A stretch of DNA of 64,000 nucleotides, taken from Streptomyces capillispiralis. Lineage in GTDB: Bacteria > Actinomycetota > Actinomycetes > Streptomycetales > Streptomycetaceae. The position numbers and the translations under genes are program-made. The notes under the pieces are model-generated. The model did no database searches. It saw only the letters and a program-made list of their open reading frames with translations, and was not told the DNA's origin. Shown one piece after another: positions 1-7,858 of this stretch. The stretch lies in assembly GCF_007829875.1 (NCBI RefSeq), contig NZ_VIWV01000001.1, positions 6,694,501 to 6,758,500 on the forward strand, read 5' to 3'. The first letter of the stretch is position 1, and each line of letters opens with the position of its first letter.

Positions 1-2247
1 GTGCCCGTCGTGCGAGACCACGCTGCCGCCGCCGTACGCCGTCGCCGCGGTCCAGGCCGGTTCCGCGCAGTCGCCCGGCTCACCGGGCGGTGTGGTCGGC
101 GGGTCCGTCGGGGTGGTGCCGGTGCCCGGTTCGACGACGGTCGTCCCGCGCGCCAGGTCACCGGCCAGCGCGTAGGCGGTGCCGCCGATGGTCACCGTCC
201 AGTTGGAGGGCGTGGACACCGGCAGGTAGTAGTTGAACGACAGGTCCACGCTCGCGCCCGGGGCCAGCGACTGCCAGGCCGGCAGCTTCAGCGACACCCG
301 GTGGAAGTCGCCCTTCAGACCGCCCACGTTGCTGCCGCTGTGATCGCTCCTGATCACCTTGGTGCCGAACCCGGACTGGTCGGAGGCGTTCCCGGGAGCG
401 GCGGTCGCGTAGTCGAACTGGAACTCCGTGCCGCCCGGCAGCGCGGTCCTCGTCCGGTTGGTGATGCGCAGCTTCGGCGTGATCGGGTAGTTGGAGTCGC
501 CCAGCTTGAACTCCGTGAACTCCACGTCCACGTCCACGGCCTTCGCGGGCAGCTCCGCGTTCGACTTCTTCGCGCCGTACGGAGCGGCCGACCTGAACTT
601 GTCGTACATCAGCGAGGTGAGGGTGTCGCCCGTCTCGTACTGGCCCTCGGCGGCGTTCCAGTCGTAGTCGCCGGCCAGTTCCCACACCATCGTGCCGCCG
701 ATGCCGCGTTCCACGACGTAGTCGGCCTTGGCCGCGACCGACTGCTCGTCCTCGGTGGACAGGAAGACCTTCTTCTCGGCGTTCCACAGCCAGGGCGCGA
801 CCAGCGTCGGGTCGTACTTGCGGGTGTACGTGCCGGTCAGCCGGGTGTCCGCCGGGAAGCCGTACTCGGTGACGTAGTCGCCGACGATGCCCTTCTCGAG
901 GTTCTTGGCGTGCCACATCGGGTTGGAGCCCGCCGGAGACTCCTTGCCGTCGGTGTCGAGGTCGTGCCAGAGGTTGTCGATGCCGACGGCGCCGTCACCG
1001 CACTTGGCCAGACCGGAACCGGCCGGGCAGGTCGAGGCGGCCGCCCTGCCCCACAGGCCGTCGGTCCCTCCCTGGACGTTCTTGAACCCCCGTGTGTAGT
1101 ACGGCAGTCCGATGTTGATCCGGCCGGCCGGCATGGAGCCGCGGAAGTAGTGGTAGGCCCAGTCGGTGTTGAGGTAGCCGATGCCGCCGTACTGGGCGCT
1201 GCCGTAGACGTTCGCGGCGGCCAGCTCCGCGTCCCGGCCGTCGTCGAACAGGGAGGCGTTCGGGCCGACGTACTCGTTCCAGGCGCCGTGCAGGTCGTAC
1301 GACATGATGTTGACGTAGTCCAGGTACTTCTGGACCTGGAAGGTCTCCATGCCGCGCAGCAGGTAGCCGGACGAGGGCGCCGCGACCGTCAGCAGGTAGT
1401 GCCGGCCGTCCGCCGCGCCCGCCCGGTCCAGCTTCTCGCGCAGCGTCCTCATCAGCGCCGCGTACCCCTTGACCAGCCCGGCCCGGCGGCCGTTGGCGAA
1501 GGACCAGTCGAGCGGGTTGCCCGCGTCCTTCATCGTCGTCGGGTACTCGTAGTCGATGTCGACGCCGTTGAAGCCGTACGTCCTGATGAAGTCGACCGCG
1601 GAGTCGGCGAAGGTGTCGATGCCCGCCTGGTTGACCGAGCCGTCGGCGTTGGCGGCCATCGAGTAGAAGCCGCCGGAGTCCACGCGCTCGCCGGCCTCGT
1701 CGATGTAGCCGCCGGTCTCCGCCCAGCCGCCCACCGAGACCAGCGTCTTGACGTCCGGGTGCTGCTTCTTGAACTTGTTCAGCAGGTTGAAGTGGCCCCG
1801 GTAGGGCAGTTGCGGGTCCATCTCGGCACCGGCCACGCCCGGCCAGGTCATCCCCGTCGCGGCGTTGTCGGCGCCGTCGGGGCCGACGGAGAGCTTGTTG
1901 CCCTTGTCGATATGCGCGAACGCGTAGTTGATGTGGGTGACCTTGTCCCACGGGATGTCGGAGGCGAGGTAGGCGGGCTTGCCGTCCTTGCCGGTGCGCC
2001 AGCCGGTGAAGTAGCCGATCACCCGCCGCTGGTGGTCGGAGCCCATCTTCTCCCGCCCGGCCGAGTCGTAGACCGTGCAGTACGGGACGTCGGCGCCCGG
2101 GGTCCGGTACAGGCCGTCGGGGCGGCAGGACTCCTGGTCGGCGGCGTGGGAGACGGTGGCGGGCAGGGCCGCGAGCAGCAGGCCCGCGACGGCGGCGGCG
2201 GAAGCGAGCAGCGCGGGTCTCGCCCCGGTGCGTGTGGGGGACGGCAC
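1..2247 (-). CDS. Secreted GH18 chitinase with C-terminal chitin-binding module (3' end outside window)
   Basis: Endo-acting chitinase exported to degrade chitin outside the cell. The GTG start at 2247 follows GAGAGG by about 9 bases and opens a signal peptide with a hydrophobic core, ending at SHA/AD near residue 35. The GH18 barrel starts near residue 72 (RVIGYFTGW). Its catalytic segment reads GFNGVDIDYEYP, with the proton-donor Glu intact; the first Asp of the usual DxxDxDxE is Asn. A beta-rich domain follows, then a Thr/Pro linker. At the left edge the start of a CBM5/12-like module is visible (PAWTAATAYGGGSVVS), so the gene is truncated here only by the window. About 749 codons are inside. 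Paired DasR-type repeats lie about 40 bases upstream. By position it corresponds to what I remember as SCO1444 (chiI), which I could not verify. Confidence 0.95.
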   Translation of the reverse strand, partial: MPSPTRTGARPALLASAAAVAGLLLAALPATVSHAADQESCRPDGLYRTPGADVPYCTVYDSAGREKMGSDHQRRVIGYFTGWRTGKDGKPAYLASDIPWDKVTHINYAFAHIDKGNKLSVGPDGADNAATGMTWPGVAGAEMDPQLPYRGHFNLLNKFKKQHPDVKTLVSVGGWAETGGYIDEAGERVDSGGFYSMAANADGSVNQAGIDTFADSAVDFIRTYGFNGVDIDYEYPTTMKDAGNPLDWSFANGRRAGLVKGYAALMRTLREKLDRAGAADGRHYLLTVAAPSSGYLLRGMETFQVQKYLDYVNIMSYDLHGAWNEYVGPNASLFDDGRDAELAAANVYGSAQYGGIGYLNTDWAYHYFRGSMPAGRINIGLPYYTRGFKNVQGGTDGLWGRAAASTCPAGSGLAKCGDGAVGIDNLWHDLDTDGKESPAGSNPMWHAKNLEKGIVGDYVTEYGFPADTRLTGTYTRKYDPTLVAPWLWNAEKKVFLSTEDEQSVAAKADYVVERGIGGTMVWELAGDYDWNAAEGQYETGDTLTSLMYDKFRSAAPYGAKKSNAELPAKAVDVDVEFTEFKLGDSNYPITPKLRITNRTRTALPGGTEFQFDYATAAPGNASDQSGFGTKVIRSDHSGSNVGGLKGDFHRVSLKLPAWQSLAPGASVDLSFNYYLPVSTPSNWTVTIGGTAYALAGDLARGTTVVEPGTGTTPTDPPTTPPGEPGDCAEPAWTAATAYGGGSVVSHDGH

Positions 2248-2285
2248 AGTGGGTTCCTCTCCACGGAAGTTGCGCAGACCCTAAG

Positions 2286-2320
2286 AGGACTAGACCACAG
2301 CGTCAATAGGTATGGACCAA
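2286..2320 (-). promoter_or_regulatory. Paired chitinase-promoter direct repeats (DasR-like sites)
   Basis: Read on the minus strand, two 13-base boxes, TTGGTCCATACCT (2320-2308) and GTGGTCTAGTCCT (2298-2286), repeat at exactly 22 bases, about two helical turns, just upstream of the chitinase start. Streptomyces chitinase promoters are known to carry such 12-base direct repeats. The second box resembles the DasR operator core TGGTCTAGACCA. Repression by DasR, relieved by glucosamine-6-phosphate, is inferred. The same pair precedes the second chitinase at 17100-17134. Confidence 0.75.
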
Positions 2321-2468
2321 TTACGGGGTGTCAAGGGGGGCCCGCGCAGGGCGAGTTGCCCCCGGTGCGACGCTCGGCAGCCCCCGGGTCACCGCCTGTG
2401 AGCCACTCCACACACCCCACCCGCATGGAGCACGGCCGGCCGTGGCAGACTGGCCCTGTACCAGTAGC

Positions 2469-2598
2469 AGCGCACTCCGGGGTCGGTGAAAGTCCGAACC
2501 GGCGGTTACAGTCCGCGACCCGGTCGCCTCCAGCGACCGGTTGACCAGGTGAAATTCCTGGACCGACGGTTAAAGTCCGGATGGGAGGCAGTGCGCGG
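2469..2598 (+). promoter_or_regulatory. FMN riboswitch (RFN element)
   Basis: The conserved RFN blocks are readable in order: CTCCGGGGTCGGTGAAAGTC, CCGAACCGGCGGTTACAGTC, a variable stem (GACCCGGTCGCC), CAGGTGAAATTCCTGGACC, CGACGGTTAAAGTCCGGATG and GGAGGCAGTG. It lies about 145 bases ahead of ribE. The expression platform between 2599 and 2742 is G+C rich, without a U-run terminator. Control of translation or of Rho-dependent termination is more likely than a classic intrinsic terminator, but that is inference. Confidence 0.97.
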
Positions 2599-2742
2599 CG
2601 GGCGGGCATCCATGCGCGCCGCCGTACCGGTTCGCCGACGAGGCGAGCCCTGTCCGGCGTCGCCCCGGTGTCCTCGCCCGTACTTACTGTCGTCATCGAC
2701 AGCCCCGGAGTCCGTGCCCGAAGAGGCAGGAGGACCCGGGAA

Positions 2743-3357
2743 GTGTTCACCGGAATCGTCGAAGAGCTGGGCGAGATCACCGCCGTCGAAACCCTCGGCG
2801 ACGCCTGTCGCTTCCGGCTGCGCGGCCCCGTCGTCACCCAGGGCGCCCGGCACGGTGACTCCATCGCCGTCAACGGTGTCTGTCTCACGGTCGTGGAGCA
2901 CGAGGGCGACGAGTTCACCGCCGACGTGATGGCCGAGACCCTGAACCGCTCCAGCCTCGGGGCCCTCACCGTCGGATCGCGCGTCAACCTCGAACGCCCC
3001 ATGGCCGTCGGCGGACGCCTCGGCGGCCACATCGTGCAGGGACACGTCGACGGCACCGGCGAGATCATCGGGCGCGAGCCGTCCGAGCACTGGGAGATCG
3101 TGAAGATCTCCCTCCCCGCCGACCTCTCCCGCTACGTCGTGGAGAAGGGCTCCATCACCGTCGACGGCATCAGCCTCACCGTCGTCGACGCCGGATCCGA
3201 CCACTTCACCGTCAGTCTGATCCCCACCACGCTCGCCCTGACCACGCTCGGCACCAAGCAGCCCGGCGACCCGGTCAACCTCGAGGTGGACGTCATCGCC
3301 AAGTACGTCGAGCGGATGCTCGGCGACCGCGCCGCCGGAACGGGGGCGGCCCGGTGA
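2743..3357 (+). CDS. ribE: Riboflavin synthase alpha chain
   Basis: Converts two molecules of 6,7-dimethyl-8-ribityllumazine to riboflavin plus the pyrimidinedione. The 204-residue product has the two tandem lumazine-binding beta-barrel repeats of the family. Their signatures are GDSIAVNGVCLTVV (about residues 39-52) and GSITVDGISLTVV (second barrel). The start is GTG 2743 because the protein then opens with the invariant (M)FTGIVEE, and AGGAGGA lies 8-14 bases upstream. The same frame is open back to 2581, but that part is riboswitch RNA. It is the first gene of the FMN-riboswitch operon and overlaps ribM by the tetranucleotide GTGA. Confidence 0.97.
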   Translation: MFTGIVEELGEITAVETLGDACRFRLRGPVVTQGARHGDSIAVNGVCLTVVEHEGDEFTADVMAETLNRSSLGALTVGSRVNLERPMAVGGRLGGHIVQGHVDGTGEIIGREPSEHWEIVKISLPADLSRYVVEKGSITVDGISLTVVDAGSDHFTVSLIPTTLALTTLGTKQPGDPVNLEVDVIAKYVERMLGDRAAGTGAAR

Positions 3358-3995
3358 ACTGGCTCAACTCCGAGGCGTTCACCCTGTTCGACCAGCACAT
3401 CAAGTGGTCGGACATGATCGGCAACGTGGTCGGGCTGATCGCCCTCGCCCTCGGCTGGCGCCGCTCCATCTGGACCTGGCCCGCCCAGTTCGTCTCCGGC
3501 CTGATCCTCTTCGCGGCCTTCGCCACCGCCCACCTCTCCGGCAGCGCCGGCAAGCAGATCGTCGTCATGCTCGTCGCCGCCTGGGGCTTCTGGCAGTGGA
3601 ACCGCGGCCGGCGGCAGGCGCAGGACGGCTCCATCGCCGTACGGTTCGCCACCCACCGCGAACGGATCCTCCTGGTGGTCGCCGCGATCGCGGGCACCCT
3701 GGCCGTCGGCGGACTGTTCACCCTGTACCCGTCCCTGTCCTGGGACCCCTGGCCGGACGCCTACATCTTCGTCGGCACGATCGTCGCCATGTACGCCCAG
3801 GCCCGCGGCATGGTCGAGTTCTGGTTCGCCTGGCTCCTGGTCGACCTCGTCGGCGTCCCGCTGAACTTCGCCAACGGCTTCGCCTTCTCCGGCTTCGTCT
3901 ACGTCATCTACGGCGCGCTGGTCCTGTGGGGACTGCGCGACTGGTGGCTGCGCTCCCGCGACGCGCGGCCCGCCCTGGAAGGAGCGCCGGCATGA
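3354..3995 (+). CDS. ribM: Riboflavin transporter of the PnuC-like family
   Basis: Predicted inner-membrane facilitator for riboflavin, 213 residues with several hydrophobic segments (for example MIGNVVGLIALALGW, QFVSGLILFAAFATA, RILLVVAAIAGTLAVGG, AYIFVGTIVAMYAQA). PnuC-like motifs rich in W and G include WRRSIWTWP and WGFWQWNRGRR. A PnuC homologue between ribE and ribBA under an FMN riboswitch is the arrangement known for actinobacterial RibM, which imports riboflavin and its analogue roseoflavin. Nicotinamide riboside transport, as in true PnuC, is the alternative; context favours riboflavin. The start overlaps the ribE stop and its stop overlaps the ribBA start, suggesting translational coupling. 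Confidence 0.9.
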   Translation: MNWLNSEAFTLFDQHIKWSDMIGNVVGLIALALGWRRSIWTWPAQFVSGLILFAAFATAHLSGSAGKQIVVMLVAAWGFWQWNRGRRQAQDGSIAVRFATHRERILLVVAAIAGTLAVGGLFTLYPSLSWDPWPDAYIFVGTIVAMYAQARGMVEFWFAWLLVDLVGVPLNFANGFAFSGFVYVIYGALVLWGLRDWWLRSRDARPALEGAPA

Positions 3996-5350
3996 GCGCC
4001 CACCCGTCTCCCGCCACCACCCCGGAGCAGAGGGCCTGGGGCGACCCCCGTCGCGCCACGCCCCTCGTCCCGCCCACCCCGTACGGCACCGACGACCTCG
4101 AGGACCTCGTGCTCGACCCCGTCCAGCAGGCCGTCGCCGACATGGCGGCCGGCCGGCCCGTCGTGGTCGTCGACGACGAGAACCGCGAGAACGAGGGCGA
4201 CCTCGTCATCGCCGCCGAGAAGGCGACCGAGGAGATCATCGCCTTCATGATGAGCGAGTGCCGCGGCCTGATCTGCGCCCCCATGGAGGGCGGGGAACTG
4301 GACCGGCTGCGGCTCCCGCAGATGGTCGACGACAACACCGAGTCGATGAGGACCGCGTTCACCGTCTCCGTCGACGCCGCTGCCGCCCACGGCGTGAGCA
4401 CCGGCATCTCCGCCGCCGACCGCGCCACCACGCTCCAGCTGCTGGCGTCCGGCACCGCCGGGCCCGACGACTTCGTCCGCCCCGGCCACATCTTCCCGCT
4501 GCGCGCCCGCCCGGGCGGCGTGCTCGAGCGCAACGGCCACACCGAGGCCGCCGTCGACCTCGCCCGCCTCGCGGGCCTGCGCCCGGCCGGCTGCATCGTG
4601 GAGATCGCCGGCGAGGACGGCCGCATGCTGCGCCTGCCCGAGCTGATCCCCTTCGCCCGCAAGCACGGCCTGACGATCATCTCCATCGAGGACCTGATCG
4701 CCTACCGCCGCTCCGCCGAACCCACCGTCCGCCGCGAGGCCGAGGTCCACCTGCCCACCTCCCACGGCACCTTCACCGCGTACGGCTACCGCTCCACCGT
4801 CGACGGCGTCGAGCACGTCGCCCTCGTCCACGGCGAGATCGGCGACGGCGAGGACGTGCTGGTCCGCGTCCACTCCGAATGCCTCACCGGCGACGTCTTC
4901 GGCTCCCGGCGCTGCGACTGCGGCCCCCAGCTGGACGCCTCCCTGGACCGCATACGGGCCGAGGGCCGCGGCGTGGTGGTCTACCTGCGCGGACACGAGG
5001 GCCGCGGCATCGGCCTGATGTCCAAGCTGCGCGCCTACGAACTCCAGGAGCGCGGCCGCGACACCCTCGACGCCAACCTCGAACTCGGCCTGCCCGCCGA
5101 CGCCCGCGACTACGGCGCCGGCGCGCAGATCCTCGCCGACCTCGGCGTTCGCGGCGTCCGCCTGATGACCAACAACCCCGACAAGTCCGACGCGCTCGCC
5201 CGGCACGGCATCGAGGTCACCGGCCGCGAGCCGATGCCCGTCACCGCGAGCGAGCACAACCTCCGCTACCTGCGCACCAAGCGGGACCGGATGGGCCACG
5301 ACCTGCCCTGGCTGGACACGCCGACCGTGCCCGCCTGCGGCAACCAGTAA
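3992..5350 (+). CDS. ribBA: Bifunctional DHBP synthase / GTP cyclohydrolase II
   Basis: Makes both precursors of riboflavin: 3,4-dihydroxy-2-butanone 4-phosphate from ribulose 5-phosphate, and the diaminopyrimidine from GTP. The 452-residue product has an N-terminal RibB domain (about 40-240) with the acidic metal site VVVDDENRENEGDLVIAAE and the motif GHIFPLRA. The C-terminal RibA domain (about 245-445) carries the zinc cluster SECLTGDVFGSRRCDCG (Cys-x10-Cys-x-Cys) and the arginine-rich RGHEGRGIGL loop. An N-terminal extension of about 40 residues is unremarkable for actinomycetes. It starts with ATG overlapping the ribM stop (ATGA), and ribH follows after 21 bases. Confidence 0.97.
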   Translation: MSAHPSPATTPEQRAWGDPRRATPLVPPTPYGTDDLEDLVLDPVQQAVADMAAGRPVVVVDDENRENEGDLVIAAEKATEEIIAFMMSECRGLICAPMEGGELDRLRLPQMVDDNTESMRTAFTVSVDAAAAHGVSTGISAADRATTLQLLASGTAGPDDFVRPGHIFPLRARPGGVLERNGHTEAAVDLARLAGLRPAGCIVEIAGEDGRMLRLPELIPFARKHGLTIISIEDLIAYRRSAEPTVRREAEVHLPTSHGTFTAYGYRSTVDGVEHVALVHGEIGDGEDVLVRVHSECLTGDVFGSRRCDCGPQLDASLDRIRAEGRGVVVYLRGHEGRGIGLMSKLRAYELQERGRDTLDANLELGLPADARDYGAGAQILADLGVRGVRLMTNNPDKSDALARHGIEVTGREPMPVTASEHNLRYLRTKRDRMGHDLPWLDTPTVPACGNQ

Positions 5351-5371
5351 CGAGAACCACCAAGGAGAGAC

Positions 5372-5857
5372 GTGAGCGGCAAGGGTGCACCGGAACTGTC
5401 CGTGAGCGACGTCGGGGACCTCAGGGTCGCCGTCATCGCGGCACAGTGGCACGAGAAGGTGATGGACGGACTGGTCGACGGCGCCCTGCGCGCCCTGCAC
5501 GACCTCGGCATCGACGAGCCGACCCTGCTCAGGGTCCCCGGCAGCTGGGAGCTCCCGGTCGTCGCCAAGGTCCTGGCCGGCCGCGGCTACGACGCGGTCG
5601 TCGCCCTCGGCGTCGTCATCCGGGGCGGCACGCCCCACTTCGACTACGTGTGCCAGGGCGTCACCCAGGGCCTCACCCAGGTGTCGGTCGACACCGGTGT
5701 GCCCATCGGCTTCGGCCTCCTCACCTGCGACACCGAGGAGCAGGCCCTGGACCGTGCCGGACTGCCCGGCTCGAACGAGGACAAGGGCCACGAGGCGGTC
5801 ACCGCCGCCGTGGCGACCGCGGCGTGCCTGCGTTCGGTATCCGAACCCTGGCGGTGA
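5372..5857 (+). CDS. ribH: 6,7-dimethyl-8-ribityllumazine synthase
   Basis: Condenses the ribityl-aminouracil with dihydroxybutanone phosphate to give lumazine, the substrate of RibE. The protein is 161 residues, normal for the family, which assembles as pentamers or 60-mers. Visible signatures are VAVIAAQWHEKVMDGL, RVPGSWELPVVAK, ALGVVIRGGTPHFDYVC and PIGFGLLTCDTEEQA. The catalytic His is in the TPHFDYVC segment. GTG start at 5372 is preceded by AAGGAGAG. The hisE start lies only 34 bases beyond its stop, so readthrough into hisE-hisG is likely. Confidence 0.97.
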   Translation: MSGKGAPELSVSDVGDLRVAVIAAQWHEKVMDGLVDGALRALHDLGIDEPTLLRVPGSWELPVVAKVLAGRGYDAVVALGVVIRGGTPHFDYVCQGVTQGLTQVSVDTGVPIGFGLLTCDTEEQALDRAGLPGSNEDKGHEAVTAAVATAACLRSVSEPWR

Positions 5858-5891
5858 GCAGTCCCCGTCACCGCGTAGGGTAAGGACCACC

Positions 5892-6164
5892 ATGTCCAAG
5901 AAGACGTTCGAGGAGCTGTTCACCGAGCTCCAGCAGAAGGCCGCCCACGGCGATCCCGCCACCTCCCGCACCGCCGAACTGGTGGACAAGGGCGTCCATG
6001 CCATCGGCAAGAAGGTCGTCGAAGAGGCCGCCGAGGTCTGGATGGCCGCCGAGTACGAGGGCAAGGAGGCGGCCGCCGAGGAGATCTCGCAGCTGCTGTA
6101 CCACGTCCAGGTGATGATGGTCGCCCGCGGCATCTCCCTCGACGACGTCTACGCCCACCTGTAA
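5892..6164 (+). CDS. hisE: Phosphoribosyl-ATP pyrophosphatase
   Basis: Second step of histidine synthesis, hydrolysing phosphoribosyl-ATP to phosphoribosyl-AMP. The 90-residue all-alpha protein belongs to the MazG-like fold, with the acidic metal-binding stretch KKVVEEAAEVWMAAEYE followed by EEISQLLYHVQVMM. It is the stand-alone form, not fused to HisI. The ATG at 5892 is set by the conserved MSKKTFEELFTEL opening. TAGGGT at 5878-5883 could be a -10 element for a hisE promoter, but the upstream gap of 34 bases also allows transcription from the rib operon. Confidence 0.95.
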   Translation: MSKKTFEELFTELQQKAAHGDPATSRTAELVDKGVHAIGKKVVEEAAEVWMAAEYEGKEAAAEEISQLLYHVQVMMVARGISLDDVYAHL

Positions 6165-6211
6165 CGACCGACGTTCGCACCACACCCCTCCAGACGAAGG
6201 AAGCCGACCTC

Positions 6212-7075
6212 ATGCTGCGCATCGCCGTCCCCAACAAGGGTTCACTGTCCGGCCCTGCGGCGGAGATGCTGCATGAGGCCGGCTACCAGCAGCGCCGCGA
6301 ATCCAAGGAACTGCGGATCGTCGACCCGACGAACGAGGTCGAGTTCTTCTACCTCCGCCCCCGCGACATCGCGATCTACGTCTCCTCCGGCCGCCTCGAC
6401 ATCGGCATCACCGGCCGCGATCTGCTGGTCGACTCCGGTGCCCGGGCCGAGGAGATCCTGCCGCTCGGCTTCGCCCGCTCCACCTTCCGCTACGCCACCC
6501 GGCCCGGCACGGCCGGCGGCGTCGCCGACCTCGGCGGCATGACGATCGCCACCTCCTACGAGGGCATCGTCGCCAAGCACCTGGCCGACCACGGCATCGA
6601 CGCCTCCGTCGTCCACCTCGACGGAGCCGTCGAGACCGCGATCGAACTGGGCGTCGCCGAGGTCATCGCCGACGTCGTCGAGACGGGCACCTCCCTGCGC
6701 AACGCGGGCCTGGAGGTCATCGGCGAGCCGATCATGAAGTCCGAGGCGGTCGTCGTCCGCCGCACCGGGGGCGCCGACGAGGCCGACGAGACCGTCGAGC
6801 CCAAGGTGCAGCAGTTCCTGCGCCGCCTCCAGGGCGTCCTGGTCGCCCGGACCTACGTGATGATGGACTACGACTGCCGGGTCGAGCAGCTGGAGAAGGC
6901 CGTCGCGCTCACCCCCGGTCTGGAGTCCCCGACCGTGTCCCCGCTGCACAACGAGGGCTGGGTCGCCGTCCGCGCGATGGTCCCCTCCAAGGAGGCCCAG
7001 CGGATCATGGACGACCTCTACGACATCGGCGCCCGCGCCATCCTCACCACGGCCATCCACGCCTGCCGCCTCTGA
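6212..7075 (+). CDS. hisG: ATP phosphoribosyltransferase (long, HisZ-independent form)
   Basis: First and feedback-controlled step of histidine synthesis, joining PRPP and ATP. At 287 residues this is the long HisG. Two periplasmic-binding-like lobes carry LRIAVPNKGSLSGPAAEML at the N-terminus and the PRPP loop EVIADVVETGTSLRNAG. A C-terminal ACT-like regulatory domain (about 215-287, ending GARAILTTAIHACRL) binds histidine. ATG 6212 follows GAAGGAAG. It is 47 bases behind hisE and 20 bases ahead of the PH-domain gene, so these three form a unit. Confidence 0.97.
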   Translation: MLRIAVPNKGSLSGPAAEMLHEAGYQQRRESKELRIVDPTNEVEFFYLRPRDIAIYVSSGRLDIGITGRDLLVDSGARAEEILPLGFARSTFRYATRPGTAGGVADLGGMTIATSYEGIVAKHLADHGIDASVVHLDGAVETAIELGVAEVIADVVETGTSLRNAGLEVIGEPIMKSEAVVVRRTGGADEADETVEPKVQQFLRRLQGVLVARTYVMMDYDCRVEQLEKAVALTPGLESPTVSPLHNEGWVAVRAMVPSKEAQRIMDDLYDIGARAILTTAIHACRL

Positions 7076-7095
7076 CCGGGCCCCGGACCACCACC

Positions 7096-7566
7096 ATGTC
7101 GGACGTCACCCCGGACCAGCTGCCCGCACTGCCCGTCACCTTCCGTCCGGGCCGCACCCGCACCGTGCTGCTCGCGGCGGGCACCGCGCTGTTCCTGGTC
7201 ATCACCCTGATCGCGCTCCTGCTGGAGCACCTTAGCCCGGGGGAGCGGATCAGCTTCGTGTTCACCGCCGCGCTGCTGGCCGGTGTGCTGTTCCTGCTGG
7301 CCCGGCCGAAGGTCGTCGCCGACGAGGCGGGCGTCACCGTCGTCAACATCGTGAGCCGGCGCCGCCTGGAGTGGGCGGAGATCCTCCAGGTGCACCTGCG
7401 TCCCGGTGACCCCTGGGTCTTCCTCGACCTCAGCGACGGCACCAGCATGCCCGCGCTGGGCATCCAGCCGGGCATCGCCAAGCGGCAGGCCATCGCCGAC
7501 GCGCGCACCCTGCGGGCGCTCGCGGAGGAGCGCTCCACGGCCGGTCCCGGGGCAGCCCGGGGCTGA
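7096..7566 (+). CDS. Membrane-anchored bacterial PH-domain protein
   Basis: Unknown function. The 156-residue product has two transmembrane segments near its N-terminus (TVLLAAGTALFLVITLIALL and FVFTAALLAGVLFLLA). A short soluble domain follows whose pattern (VVADEAGVTVVNIVSRRRLEWAEILQV, then DLSDGTSMPALGI) fits the bacterial PH domain usually found next to hisG in actinomycetes. No catalytic residues are apparent. It follows hisG by 20 bases without its own clear promoter. The domain assignment is from pattern, not from a search. Confidence 0.85.
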   Translation: MSDVTPDQLPALPVTFRPGRTRTVLLAAGTALFLVITLIALLLEHLSPGERISFVFTAALLAGVLFLLARPKVVADEAGVTVVNIVSRRRLEWAEILQVHLRPGDPWVFLDLSDGTSMPALGIQPGIAKRQAIADARTLRALAEERSTAGPGAARG

Positions 7567-7673
7567 CGCCCGGCGGGTCCACGGGGGTCTGCCCGGACAG
7601 GCGTCGGGGACGCTTCGGGAGCGCTTCGGGAACGTCCACCTGCCGCAGTGGCCCGTGTCTTGATTAATCTGGT

Positions 7674-7704
7674 GGGCGGAGGCGCGCCGACAGCGCCTCC
7701 GCCC
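7674..7704 (+). terminator. Perfect 12-bp hairpin after the his genes, ahead of the CNNM operon
   Basis: GGGCGGAGGCGC (7674-7685) and GCGCCTCCGCCC (7693-7704) are exact complements around a 7-base loop. No U tract follows. It may terminate the rib-his unit, or it may be the first stem of a structured leader for the CNNM pair, because a second hairpin (GCTCCT...AGGAGT) follows near 7730-7750. The rest of 7567-7858 holds no gene. Confidence 0.6.
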
Positions 7705-7858
7705 CTGTCGCCCCGCCCGGAGCGCAGGGGCTCCTGCTACCCGAGGAGTGACCCCCTCCGGCGATGGACGGATCGTCCTGCAGTACCTGCGCCGCCCCCT
7801 GCCGACATAGCGCGGACCCGTGCCACACGGTCCACGCGCGTGCGAAGGCGGCGGCATC

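Noticed and set aside
1..2544. Long plus-strand open frame of 847 codons
   Set aside because: Antisense shadow of the chitinase gene; the minus strand carries GH18 motifs and a signal peptide.
7674..7800. M-box or yybP-ykoY riboswitch before the CNNM genes
   Set aside because: Only a GCTCCT hairpin resembles the M-box; the GACGCC core and the Mn-riboswitch core are not found.
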